This document shows positions 51,712-62,684 of a DNA stretch of 64,000 nucleotides, piece after piece. Within the stretch, counting starts at the first letter, position 1; each line of letters opens with the position of its first letter. Source of the stretch: Sepiola atlantica (lineage: Eukaryota > Mollusca > Cephalopoda > Sepiida > Sepiolidae); contig CAUVYP010000262.1 of the NCBI GenBank assembly GCA_963556195.1, positions 310,001 through 374,000 of the forward strand. Direction: 5' to 3'. The notes beneath the pieces are model-generated. The model saw nothing but the letters and a program-made list of their open reading frames with translations. It was not told the DNA's origin and did no database searches. Both the position numbers and the translations under genes were made by a program.

Positions 51712-54700
51712 TTAGCTAGTTTTAAAGTTGATATCGCTTTTGATTATAACTTCCACATTTATTCGAATTGTGCAACGAAACTTTGCAGACAGTCGCGGAT
51801 AGGCCTTTTCTACTGAAGTACCAAGTTTCAGAAGTGCAGCTCTAGTACTGCCGGAGATATGTCGATACAAACTGAATACGCAAAACATCAACAAAATTTA
51901 GCGCGTTTTAAAGTTGATATCGCTTTTGTTTATAACTTCCACATTTATTCGAATTGGGCAACGAAACTTTGCGAACAACCGCGGAGACACATTTTCTACT
52001 AAAGTACCAAGTTTCAGAAGTGCAGCTCTAGTACTGCCGGAGATATGTCGATACAAACTGAATACGCAAAACATCAACAAAATTTAGCGCGTTTTAAAGT
52101 TGATATCGCTTTTGATTATAACTTCCACATTTATTCGAATTGTGCAACGAAACTTTGCAGACAGTCGCGGATAGGCCTTTTCTACTGAAGTACCAAGTTT
52201 AAGAAGTGCAGCTCTTGTACTGCCGGATATATGTACATACAAACTGAATACGCAAAACTGCAACAAAATTTAGCGCGTTTTAAAGTTGATATCGCTTTTG
52301 TTTATAACTTCCACATTTATTCGAATTGTGCAAGGAAACTTTGCAGACAGTCGCGGATAGGCCTTTTCTACAGAAGTACCAAGTTTCAGAAGTGCAGCTC
52401 TTGTTCTGCCGGAGATATGTCAATACCAACTTAATACGCAAAACATCAACAAAATTTAGCGCGTTTTAAAGTTGATATCGCTTTTGTTTATAACTTCCAC
52501 ATTTATTCGAATTGTGCAACGAAACTTTGCAGACAACCGCGGAGACACATTTTCTACTGAAGTACCAAGTTTCAGAAGTGCAGCTCTTGTACTGCCAGAG
52601 ATATGTCGATACAAACTGAATACGTAAAACATCAACAAAATTTAGCGCGTTTTAAAGTTGATATCGCTTTTGTTTATAACTTCCACATTTGTTCGAATTG
52701 TGCAACGAAACTTTGCAGACAGTCGCGGATAAGCCTTTTCTAGTGAAGTACCAAGTTTCAGAAGTGCAGCTCTAGTACTGCCGGAGATATGTTGATACAA
52801 ACTGAATACGCAAAACATCAAAAAAATTTAGCGCGTTTTAAAGTTGATATCGCTTTTGTTTATAACTTCCACATTTATTCGAATTGTGCAACGAAACTTT
52901 GCAGACAGTCGCGGAGACACATTTTCTACTGAAGTACCAAGTTTCAGAAGTGCAGCTCTTGTACTGCCGGAGATATGTCGATACAAACTGAATACGCAAA
53001 ACATCAACAAAATTTAGCGCGTTGTAAAGTTGATATCGCTTTTGTTTATAACTTCCACATTTATTCGAATTGTGCAACGAAACTTTGCAGACAGTGGCGG
53101 ATAGGCCTTTTCTAGTGAAGTACCAAGTTTCAGAAGTGCAGCTCTAGTACTGCCGGAGATATGCCGATACAAACTGAATACCCAAAACATCAACAAAATT
53201 TAGCGCGTTTTAAAGTCGATATCGCTTTTGATTATAACTTCCACATTTATTCGAATTGTGCAACGAAACTTTGCAGACAGTAACGGATAGGCCTTTTCTA
53301 CTGAAGTACCAAGTTTCAGAAGTGCAGCTCTTGTACTGCCGGAGATATGTCGATACAAACTGAATACGCAAAACATCAACAAAATTTAGCGCGTTTTAAA
53401 GTTGATATCGCTTTTGTTTATAACTTCCCCATTTATTCGAATTGGGCAACGAAACTTTGCAGACAACCGCGGAGACACATTTACTACTGAAGTACTAAGT
53501 TTCAGAAGTGCAGCTCTAGTACTGCCGGAGATATGTCGATACAAACTGAATACGCAAAACATCAACAAAATTTAGCGCGTTTTAAAGTTGATATCGCTTT
53601 TGATTATAACTTCCACATTTATTCGAATTGTGCAACGAAACTTTGCAGACAGTCGCGGATAGGCCTTTTCTACTGAAGTACCAAGTTTAAGAAGTGCAGC
53701 TCTTGCACTGCCGGATATATGTACATACACACTGAATACGCAAAATTGCAACAAAATTTAGCGCGTTTTAAAGTTGATATCGCTTTTGTTTATAACTTCC
53801 ACATTTGTTCGAATTGTGCAACGAAACTTTGCAGACAACCGCGGAGACACATTTTCTACTGAAGTACCAAGTTTCAGAAGTGCAGCTCTTGCACTGCCGG
53901 ATATATGTACATACAAACTGAATACGCAAAACTGCAACAAAATTTAGCGCGTTTTAAAGTTGATATCGCTTTTGTTTATAACTTCCACATTTATTCGAAT
54001 TGTGCAAGGAAACTTTGCAGACAGTCGCGGATAGGCCTTTTCTACTGAAGTACCAAGTTTCAGAAGTGCAGCTCTTGTACTGCCGGAGATATGTCACTAC
54101 AAACTTAATACGCAAAACATCAACAAAATTTAGCGCGTTTTAAAGTTGATATCGCTTTTGTTTATAACTTCCACATTTATTCGAATTGTGCAACGAAACT
54201 TTGCAGACAACCGCGGAGACACATTTTCTACTGAAGTACCAAGTTTCAGAAGTGCAGCTCTTGTACTGCCGGAGATATTTCGATACAAACTGAATACGTA
54301 AAACATCAACAAAATTTAGCGCGTTTTAAAGTTGATATCGCTTTTGTTTATAACTTCCACATTTGTTTGAATTGTGCAACGAAACTTTGCAGACAGTCGC
54401 GGATAGGCCTTTTCTACTGAAGTACCAAGTTTCAGAAGTGCAGCTCTAGTAATGCCGGAGATATGTCGATACAAACTGAATACGCAAAACATCAAAAAAA
54501 ATTAGCGCGTTTTAAAGTTGATATCGCTTTTGTTTATAACTTCCACATTTATTCGAATTCTGCAACGAAACTTTGCAGACAGTCGCGGAGACACATTTTC
54601 TACTCAAGTACCAAGTTTCAGAAGTGCCGCTCTTGTACTGCCGGAGATATGTCGATACAAACTGAATACGCAAAACATCAACAAAATTTAGCGCGTTTTA

Positions 54701-54873
54701 AAGTTGATATCGCTTTTGTTTATAACTTCCCCATTTATTCGAATTGGGCAACGAAACTTTGCAGACAGTGGCGGATAGGCCTTTTCTAGTGAAGTACCAA
54801 GTTTCAGAAGTGCAGCTCTAGTACTGCCGGAGATATGCCGATACAAACTGAATACCCAAAACATCAACAAAAT
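51712..54873. repeat. 17-monomer tandem duplication, copy 2 (period 3162 bp)
   Basis: Second copy of the unit at 48550. It is joined through the hybrid monomer at 51526. Copy-specific changes are TTAGCTAGTTTTAAAG at 51712, CTTGTTCTGCC near 52402 and CATTTACTACTG near 53479. Its last monomers (54502, 54688) differ from those of copy 1 and are shared instead with the 7067-bp repeat. Confidence 0.85.
54688..54873. repeat. Hybrid monomer with TTCCCC left half and CAGTGGCGG right half
   Basis: The left part matches 53386 (TTCCCCATTT, TTGGGCAACG). The right part matches 53014 (CAGTGGCGG, CCGATAC, CTGAATACCC), and it is followed by the CAGTAACGG monomer as 53014 is. The switch lies between about 54747 and 54768, the same interval as in 51526. 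An identical hybrid is at 61755, inherited through the 7067-bp repeat. Confidence 0.8.
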
Positions 54874-55059
54874 TTAGCGCGTTTTAAAGTTGATATCGCT
54901 TTTGATTATAACTTCCACATTTATTCGAATTGTGCAACGAAACTTTGCAGACAGTAACGGATAGGCCTTTTCTACTGAAGTACCAAGTTTCAGAAGTGCA
55001 GCTCGTGTACTGCCGGAGATATGTCGATACAAACTGAATACGCAAAACATCAACAAAAT

Positions 55060-55246
55060 TTAGCGCGTTTTAAAGTTGATATCGCTTTTGTTTATAACTT
55101 CCCCATTTATTCGAATTGGGCAACGAAACTTTGCAGACAACCGCGGAGACACATTTTACTACTGAAGTACCAAGTTTCAGAAGTGCAGCTCTAGTACTGC
55201 CGGAGATATGTCGATACAAACTGAATACGCAGAACATCAACAAAAT
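55060..55246. repeat. 187-bp monomer with single-base insertion
   Basis: CACATTTTACTACTG near 55151-55165 has one base more than CACATTTTCTACTG or CACATTTACTACTG. It looks like an exchange or slip between those two forms. The same insertion is at 62127-62313. Confidence 0.9.
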
Positions 55247-55432
55247 TTAGCGCGTTTTAAAGTTGATATCGCTTTTGATTATAACTTCCACATTTATTCG
55301 AATTGTGCAACGAAACTTTGCAGACAGTCGCGGATAGGCCTTTTCTACTGAAGTACCAAGTTTAAGAAGTGCAGCTCTTGCACTGCCGGATATATGTACA
55401 TACACACTGAATACGCAAAACTGCAACAAAAT

Positions 55433-55617
55433 TTAGCGTGTTTTAAAGTTAATATCGCTTTTGTTTATAACTTCCACATTTATTCGAATTGTGCAACGAA
55501 AATTGCAGACAGTCGCGGATAGGCCTTTTCTACTGAAGTACCAAGTTTCAGAAGTGCAGCTCTTGTACTGCCGGAGATATGTCAATAAAAACTAAATAGG
55601 CAAAACATCAACAAAAT
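55433..55617. repeat. 185-bp monomer with altered conserved core
   Basis: CAACGAAAATTGCAG near 55493-55507 replaces CAACGAAACTTTGCAG, a net loss of one base in the most conserved part of the monomer. It also has GCGTGTTTTAAAGTTAATATC marks (GCGTG and GTTAATATC) and CTAAATAGGC. The same unit is at 62500-62684. Confidence 0.9.
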
Positions 55618-58600
55618 TTAGCGCGTTTTAAAGTTGATATCGCTTTTGTTTATAACTTCCACATTTATTCGAATTGTGCAACGAAACTTTGAAGACAACC
55701 GCGGAGACACATTTACTACTGAAGTACCTAGTTTCAGAAGTGCAGCTCTTGTACTGCCGGATATATGTCGATACAAACTGAATACGTAAAACATCAACAA
55801 AATTTAGCGCGTTTTAAAGTTGATATCGCTTTTGTTTATAACTTCCACATTTGTTCGAATTGTGCAACGAAACTTTGCAGACAGTCGCGGATAGGCCTTT
55901 TCTAGTGAAGTACCAAGTTTCAGAAGTGCAGCTCTAGTACTGCCGGAGATATGTACATACAAACTGAATACGCAAAACATCAAAAAAATTTAGCGCGTTT
56001 TAAAGTTGATATCGCTTTTGTTTATAACTTCCCCATTTATTCGAATTGGGCAACGAAACTTTGCAGACAACCGCGGAGACACATTATCTACTGAAGTACC
56101 AAGTTTCAGAAGTGCAGCTCTAGTACTGCCGGAGATATGTCGATACAAACTGAATACGCAAAACATCAACAAAATTTAGCGCGTTTTAAAGTTGATATCG
56201 CTTTTGATTATAACTTCCACATTTATTCGAATTGTGCAACGAAACTTTGCAGACAGTCGCGGATAGGCCTTTTCTACTGAAGTACCAAGTTTAAGAAGTG
56301 CAGCTCTTGCACTGCCGGATATATGTACATACACACTGAATACGCAAAACATCAACAAAATTTAGCGCGTTTTAAAGTTGATATCGCTTTTGTTTATAAC
56401 TTCCACATTTATTCGAATTGTGCAAGGAAACTTAGCAGACAGTCGCGAATAGGCCTTTTCTACTGAAGTACCAAGTTTCAGAAGTGCAGCTCTTGTACTG
56501 CCGGAGATATGTCAATACAAACTTAATACGCAAAACATCAACAAAATTTAGCGCGTTTTAAAGTTGATATCGCTTTTGTTTATAACTTCCACATTTATTC
56601 GAATTGTGCAACGAAACTTTGAAGACAACCGCGGAGACACATTTTCTACTGAAGTACCATGTTTCAGAAGTGCAGCTCTTGTACTGCCGGAGATATGTCG
56701 ATACAAACTGAATACGTAAAACATCAACAAAATTTAGCGCGTTTTAAAGTTGATATCGCTTTTGTTTATAACTTCCACATTTGTTCGAATTGTGCAACGA
56801 AACTTTGCAGACAGTCGCGGATAGGCCTTTTCTAGTGAAGTACCAAGTTTCAGAAGTGCAGCCTTAGTACTGCCGGAGATATGTACATACAAACTGAATA
56901 CGCAAAACATCAAAAAAATTTAGCGCGTTTTAAAGTTGATATCGCTTTTGTTTATAACTTCCACATTTATTCGAATTGTGCAACGAAACTTTGCAGACAG
57001 TCGCGGATAGGCCTTTTCTAGTGAAGTACCAAGTTTCAGAAGTGCCGCTCTAGTACTGCCGGAGATATGCCGATACAAACTGAATACGTAAAACATCAAC
57101 AAAATTTAGCGCGTTTTAAAGTTGATATCGCTTTTGTTTATAACTTCCACATTTATTCGAATTGTGCAACGAAACTTTGCAGACAGTCGCGGAGACACAT
57201 TTTCTACTGAAGTACCAAGTTTAAAAAGTGCAGCTATGGTACTGCCGGAGATATGTCGATACAAACTTAATACGCAAAACATCAACAAAATTTAGCGCGT
57301 TTTAAAGTTGATATCGCTTATGATTATAACTTCCACATTTATTCGAATTGTGCAACGAAACTTTGCAGACAGTCGCGGAGACACATTTTCTACTGAAGTA
57401 CCAAGTTTCAGAAGTGCAGCTCTTGTACTGCCGGAGATATGTCGATACAAACTTAATACGTAAAACATCAACAAAATATAGCGCGTTTTAAAGTTGATAT
57501 CGCTTTTGTTTATAACTTCCACATTTATTCGAATTGTGCAACGAAACTTTGCAGACAGTGGCGGATAGGCCTTTTCTAGTGAAGTACCAAGTGTCAGAAG
57601 TGCAGCTCTAGTACTGCCGGAGATATGCCGATACAAACTGAATACGCAAAACATCAACAAAATTTAGCGCGTTTTAAAGTTGATACCGCTTTTGATTATA
57701 ACTTCCACATTTATTCGAATTGTGCAACGAAACTTTGCAGACAGTCGCGGATAAGCCTTTTCTACTGAAATACCAGGTTTCAGAAGTGCAGCTCTAGTAC
57801 TGCCGGAGATATGTCGATACAAACTGAATACGCAAAACATCAACAAAATTTAGCGCGTTTTAAAGTTGATATCGCTTTTGATTATAACTTCCACATTTAT
57901 TCGAATTGTGCAACGAAACTTTGCAGACAGTCGCGGATAGGCCTTTTCTACTGAAGTACCAAGTTTAAGAAGTGCAGCTCTTGCACTGCAGGATATATGT
58001 ACATACAAACTGAATACGCAAAACTGCAACAAACTTCAGCGCGTTTTAAAGTTGATATCGCTTTTGTTTATAACTTCCACATTTATTCGAATTGTGCAAG
58101 GAAACTTAGCAGACAGTCGCGGATAGGCCTTTTCTACTGTAGTACCAAGTTTCAGAAGTGCAGCTCTTGTACTGCCGGAGATATGTCAATACAAACTCAA
58201 TACGCAAAACATCAACAAAATTTAGCGCGTTTTAAAGTTGATATCGCTTTTGTTTATAACTTCCACATTTACTCGAATTGTGCAACGAAACTTTGCAGAC
58301 AGTCGCGGATAGGCCTTTTCTACTGAAGTACCAAGTTTCAGAAGTGCAGCTCTTGTACTGCCGGAGATATGTCAATACAAACTTAATACGCAAAACATCA
58401 ACAAAATTTAGCGCGTTTTAAAGTTGATATCGCTTTTGTTTATAACTTCCACATTTATTCGAATTGTGCAACGAAACTTTGCAGACAACCGCGGAGACAC
58501 ATTTTCTAGTGAAGTACCAAGTTTCAGAAGTGCAGCTCTTGTACTGCCGGAGATATTTCGATACAAACTGAATACGTAAAACATCAACAAAATTTAGCGC

Positions 58601-60267
58601 GTTTTAAAGTTGATATCGCTTTTGTTTATAACTTCCACATTTATTCGAATTGTGCAACGAAACTTTGCAGACAGTCGCGGAGACACATTTTCTACTGAAG
58701 TACCAAGTTTCAGAAGTGCAGCTCTTGTACTGCCGGAGATATGTCGATACAAACTTAATACGCAAAACATCAACAAAATTTAGCGCGTTTTAAAGTTGAT
58801 ATCGCTTTTGTTTATAACTTCCACATTTATTCGAATTGTGCAACGAAACTTTGCAGACAGTGGCGGATAGGCCTTTTAAAGTGAAGTACCAAGTTTCAGA
58901 AGTGCAGCTCTTGTACTGCCGGAGATATGCCGATACAAACTGAATACCCAAAACATCAACAAAATTTAGCGCGTTTTAAAGTTGATATCGCTTTTGATTA
59001 TAACTTCCACATTTATTCGAATTGTGCAACGAAACTTTGCAGACAGTCGCGGATAGGCCTTTTCTACTGAAGTACCAAGTTTCAGAAGTGCAGCTCTTGT
59101 ACTGCCGGAGATATGTCGATACAAACTGAATACGCAAAACATCAACAAAATTTAGCGCGTTTTAAAGTTGATATCGCTTTTGTTTATAACTTCCCCATTT
59201 ATTCGAATTGGGCAACGAAACTTTGCAGACAACCGCGGAGACACATTTTCTACTGAAGTACCAAGTTTCAGAAGTGCAGCTCTTGTACTGCCGGAGATAT
59301 GTCGATACAAACTGAATACGCAGAACATCAACAAAATTTAGCGCGTTTTAAAGTTGATATCGCTTTTGATTATGACTTCCACATTTATTCGAATTGTGCA
59401 ACGAAACTTTGCAGACAGTCGCGGATAGGCCTTTTATACTGAAGTACCAAGTTTCAGAAGTGCAGCTCTTGCACTGCCGGATATATGTACATACACACTG
59501 AATACGCAAAACTGCAACAAAATTTAGCGCGTTTTAAAGTTGATATCGCTTTTGTTTATAACTTCCACATTTATTCGAATTGTGCAACGAAACTTAGCAG
59601 ACAGTCGCGGATAGGCCTTTTCTACTGAAGTACCAAGTTTCAGAGTTGCAGATCTTGTACTGCCGGAGATATGTCAATACAAACTTAATACGCAAAACAT
59701 CAACAAAATTTAGCGCGTTTTAAAGTTGATATCGCTTTTGTTTATAACTTCCACATTTATTCGAATTGTGCAACGAAACTTTGCAGACAACCGCGGAGAC
59801 ACATTTTCAACTGAAGTACCTAGTTTCAGAAGTGCAGCTCTTGAACTGCCGGAGATATGTCGATACAAACTGAATACGTAAAACATCAACAAAATTTAGC
59901 GCGTTTTAAAGTTGATATCGCTTTTGTTTATAACTTCCACATTTGTTCGAATTGTGCAACGAAACTTTGCAGACAGTCGCGGATGGGCTTTTTCTAGTGT
60001 AGTACCAAGTTTCAGAAGTGCCGCTCACGTACTGCCGGAGATATGCCGATACAAACTGAATACGTAAAACATCAACAAAATTTAGCGCGTTTTAAAGTTG
60101 ATATCGCTTTTGTTTATAACTTCCACATTTATTCGAATTGTGCAGCGAAACTTTGCAGACAGTCGCGGAGAAACATTTACTACTGAAGTACCAAGTTTCA
60201 GAAGTGCAGCTCTAGTACTGCCGGAGATATGTCGATACAAACTTAATACGCAAAACATCAACAAAAT

Positions 60268-60452
60268 TTAGCGCGTTTTAAAGTTGATATCGATTTGTTT
60301 ATAACTTCCACATTTGTTCGAATTGTGCAACGAAACTTTGCAGACAGTGTCGGAGACACATTTTCTACTGAAGTACGAAGTTTCAGAAGTGCAGCTCTTG
60401 TACTGCCGGAGATATGTCGATACAAACTTAATACGCAAAACATCAACAAAAT
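60268..60452. repeat. 185-bp monomer with single-base deletion
   Basis: GATATCGATTTGTTTATAAC near 60286-60305 replaces GATATCGCTTTTGTTTATAAC. It also has CAGTGTCGGAGACAC and GTACGAAG. Confidence 0.88.
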
Positions 60453-62126
60453 TTAGCGCGTTTTAAAGTTGATATCGCTTTTGTTTATAACTTCCACATT
60501 TATTCGAATTGTGCAACGAAACTTTGCAGACAGTCGCGGATAGGCCTGTTCTAGTGAAGTACCAAGTTTCAGAAGTGCCGCTCTAGTACTGCCGGAGATA
60601 TGTCGATACAAACTGAATACGCAAAACATCAACACAATTTAGCGCGTTTTAAAGTTGATATCGCTTTTGTTTATAACTTCCACATTTATTCGAATTGGGC
60701 AACGAAACTTTGCAGACAACCGCGGAGACACATTTTCTACTGCAGTACACAGTTTCAGAAGTGCCGCTCTAGTACTGCCGGAGATATGTCGATACAAACT
60801 GAATACGCAAAACATCAACAAAATTTAGCGCGTTTTAAAGTTGATATCGCTTTTGATTATAACTTCCACATTTATTCGAATTGTGCAACGAAACTTTGCA
60901 GACAGTCGCGGATAGGCCTTTTCTACTGAAGTACCAAGTATAAGAAGTGCAGCTCTTGCACTGCCGGATATATGTACATACAAACTTAATACGCAAAACT
61001 GCAACAAACTTTAGCGCGTTTTAAAGTTGATATCGCTTTTGTTTATAACTTCCACATTTATTCGAATTGTGCAAGGAAACTTTGCAGACAGTCGCGGATA
61101 GGCCTTTTCTACTGAAGTACCAAGTTTCAGAAGTGCAGCTCTTGTACTGCCGGAGATATGTCACTACAAACTTAATACGCAAAACATCAACAAAATTTAG
61201 CGCGTTTTAAAGTTGATATCGCTTTTGTTTATAACTTCCACATTTATTCGAATTGTGCAACGAAACTTTGCAGACAACCGCGGAGACACATTTTCTACTG
61301 AAGTACCAAGTTTCAGAAGTGCAGCTCTTGTACTGCCGGAGATATTTCGATACAAACTGAATACGTAAAACATCAACAAAATTTAGCGCGTTTTAAAGTT
61401 GATATCGCTTTTGTTTATAACTTCCACATTTGTTTGAATTGTGCAACGAAACTTTGCAGACAGTCGCGGATAGGCCTTTTCTACTGAAGTACCAAGTTTC
61501 AGAAGTGCAGCTCTAGTAATGCCGGAGATATGTCGATACAAACTGAATACGCAAAACATCAAAAAAATTTAGCGCGTTTTAAAGTTGATATCGCTTTTGT
61601 TTATAACTTCCACATTTATTCGAATTCTGCAACGAAACTTTGCAGACAGTCGCGGAGACACATTTTCTACTCCAGTACCAAGTTTCAGAAGTGCCGCTCT
61701 TGTACTGCCGGAGATATGTCGATACAAACTGAATACGCAAAACATCAACAAAATTTAGCGCGTTTTAAAGTTGATATCGCTTTTGTTTATAACTTCCCCA
61801 TTTATTCGAATTGGGCAACGAAACTTTGCAGACAGTGGCGGATAGGCCTTTTCTAGTGAAGTACCAAGTTTCAGAAGTGCAGCTCTAGTACTGCCGGAGA
61901 TATGCCGATACAAACTGAATACCCAAAACATCAACAAAATTTAGCGCGTTTTAAAGTTGATATCGCTTTTGATTATAACTTCCACATTTATTCGAATTGT
62001 GCAACGAAACTTTGCAGACAGTAACGGATAGGCCTTTTCTACTGAAGTACCAAGTTTCAGAAGTGCAGCTCGTGTACTGCCGGAGATATGTCGATACAAA
62101 CTGAATACGCAAAACATCAACAAAAT

Positions 62127-62313
62127 TTAGCGCGTTTTAAAGTTGATATCGCTTTTGTTTATAACTTCCCCATTTATTCGAATTGGGCAACGAAACTTTG
62201 CAGACAACCGCGGAGACACATTTTACTACTGAAGTACCAAGTTTCAGAAGTGCAGCTCTAGTACTGCCGGAGATATGTCGATACAAACTGAATACGCAGA
62301 ACATCAACAAAAT
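62127..62313. repeat. 187-bp monomer, second copy of the insertion
   Basis: Identical CACATTTTACTACTG insertion to the monomer at 55060, at a shift of 7067 bp. Inherited through the 38-monomer HOR. Confidence 0.9.
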
Positions 62314-62499
62314 TTAGCGCGTTTTAAAGTTGATATCGCTTTTGATTATAACTTCCACATTTATTCGAATTGTGCAACGAAACTTTGCAGACAGTCGCGG
62401 ATAGGCCTTTTCTACTGAAGTACCAAGTTTAAGAAGTGCAGCTCTTGCACTGCCGGATATATGTACATACACACTGAATACGCAAAACTGCAACAAAAT

Positions 62500-62684
62500 T
62501 TAGCGTGTTTTAAAGTTAATATCGCTTTTGTTTATAACTTCCACATTTATTCGAATTGTGCAACGAAAATTGCAGACAGTCGCGGATAGGCCTTTTCTAC
62601 TGAAGTACCAAGTTTCAGAAGTGCAGCTCTTGTACTGCCGGAGATATGTCAATAAAAACTAAATAGGCAAAACATCAACAAAAT
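62500..62684. repeat. 185-bp monomer, second copy of the core deletion
   Basis: Identical CAACGAAAATTGCAG deletion and CTAAATAGGC mark to the monomer at 55433, at a shift of 7067 bp. Inherited through the 38-monomer HOR. Confidence 0.9.

Larger units (their letters stand above)
53944..61010. repeat. 38-monomer HOR, copy 1 (period 7067 bp)
   Basis: The block starting at 53944 recurs at 61011 and stays in step to the end of the window. Both copies carry the same rare events: TTCTGCAACG (54559, 61626), CAGCTCGTGTACTG, CGCAGAACATC, the insertion CATTTTACTACTG (55060 monomer), CGAAAATTGCAG deletion (55433 monomer), GTCAATAAAAACTAAATAGGC (55585 on, quoted as a landmark), TTTGAAGACAACC, CATTATCTACTG and GTACCATGTTTC. 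Later monomers of copy 1 (56934-61010) include 57850 and 60825 of the CTGCAAC lineage and the 185-bp unit at 60268. The odd total of 7067 is 38 x 186 minus 1. Confidence 0.9.
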
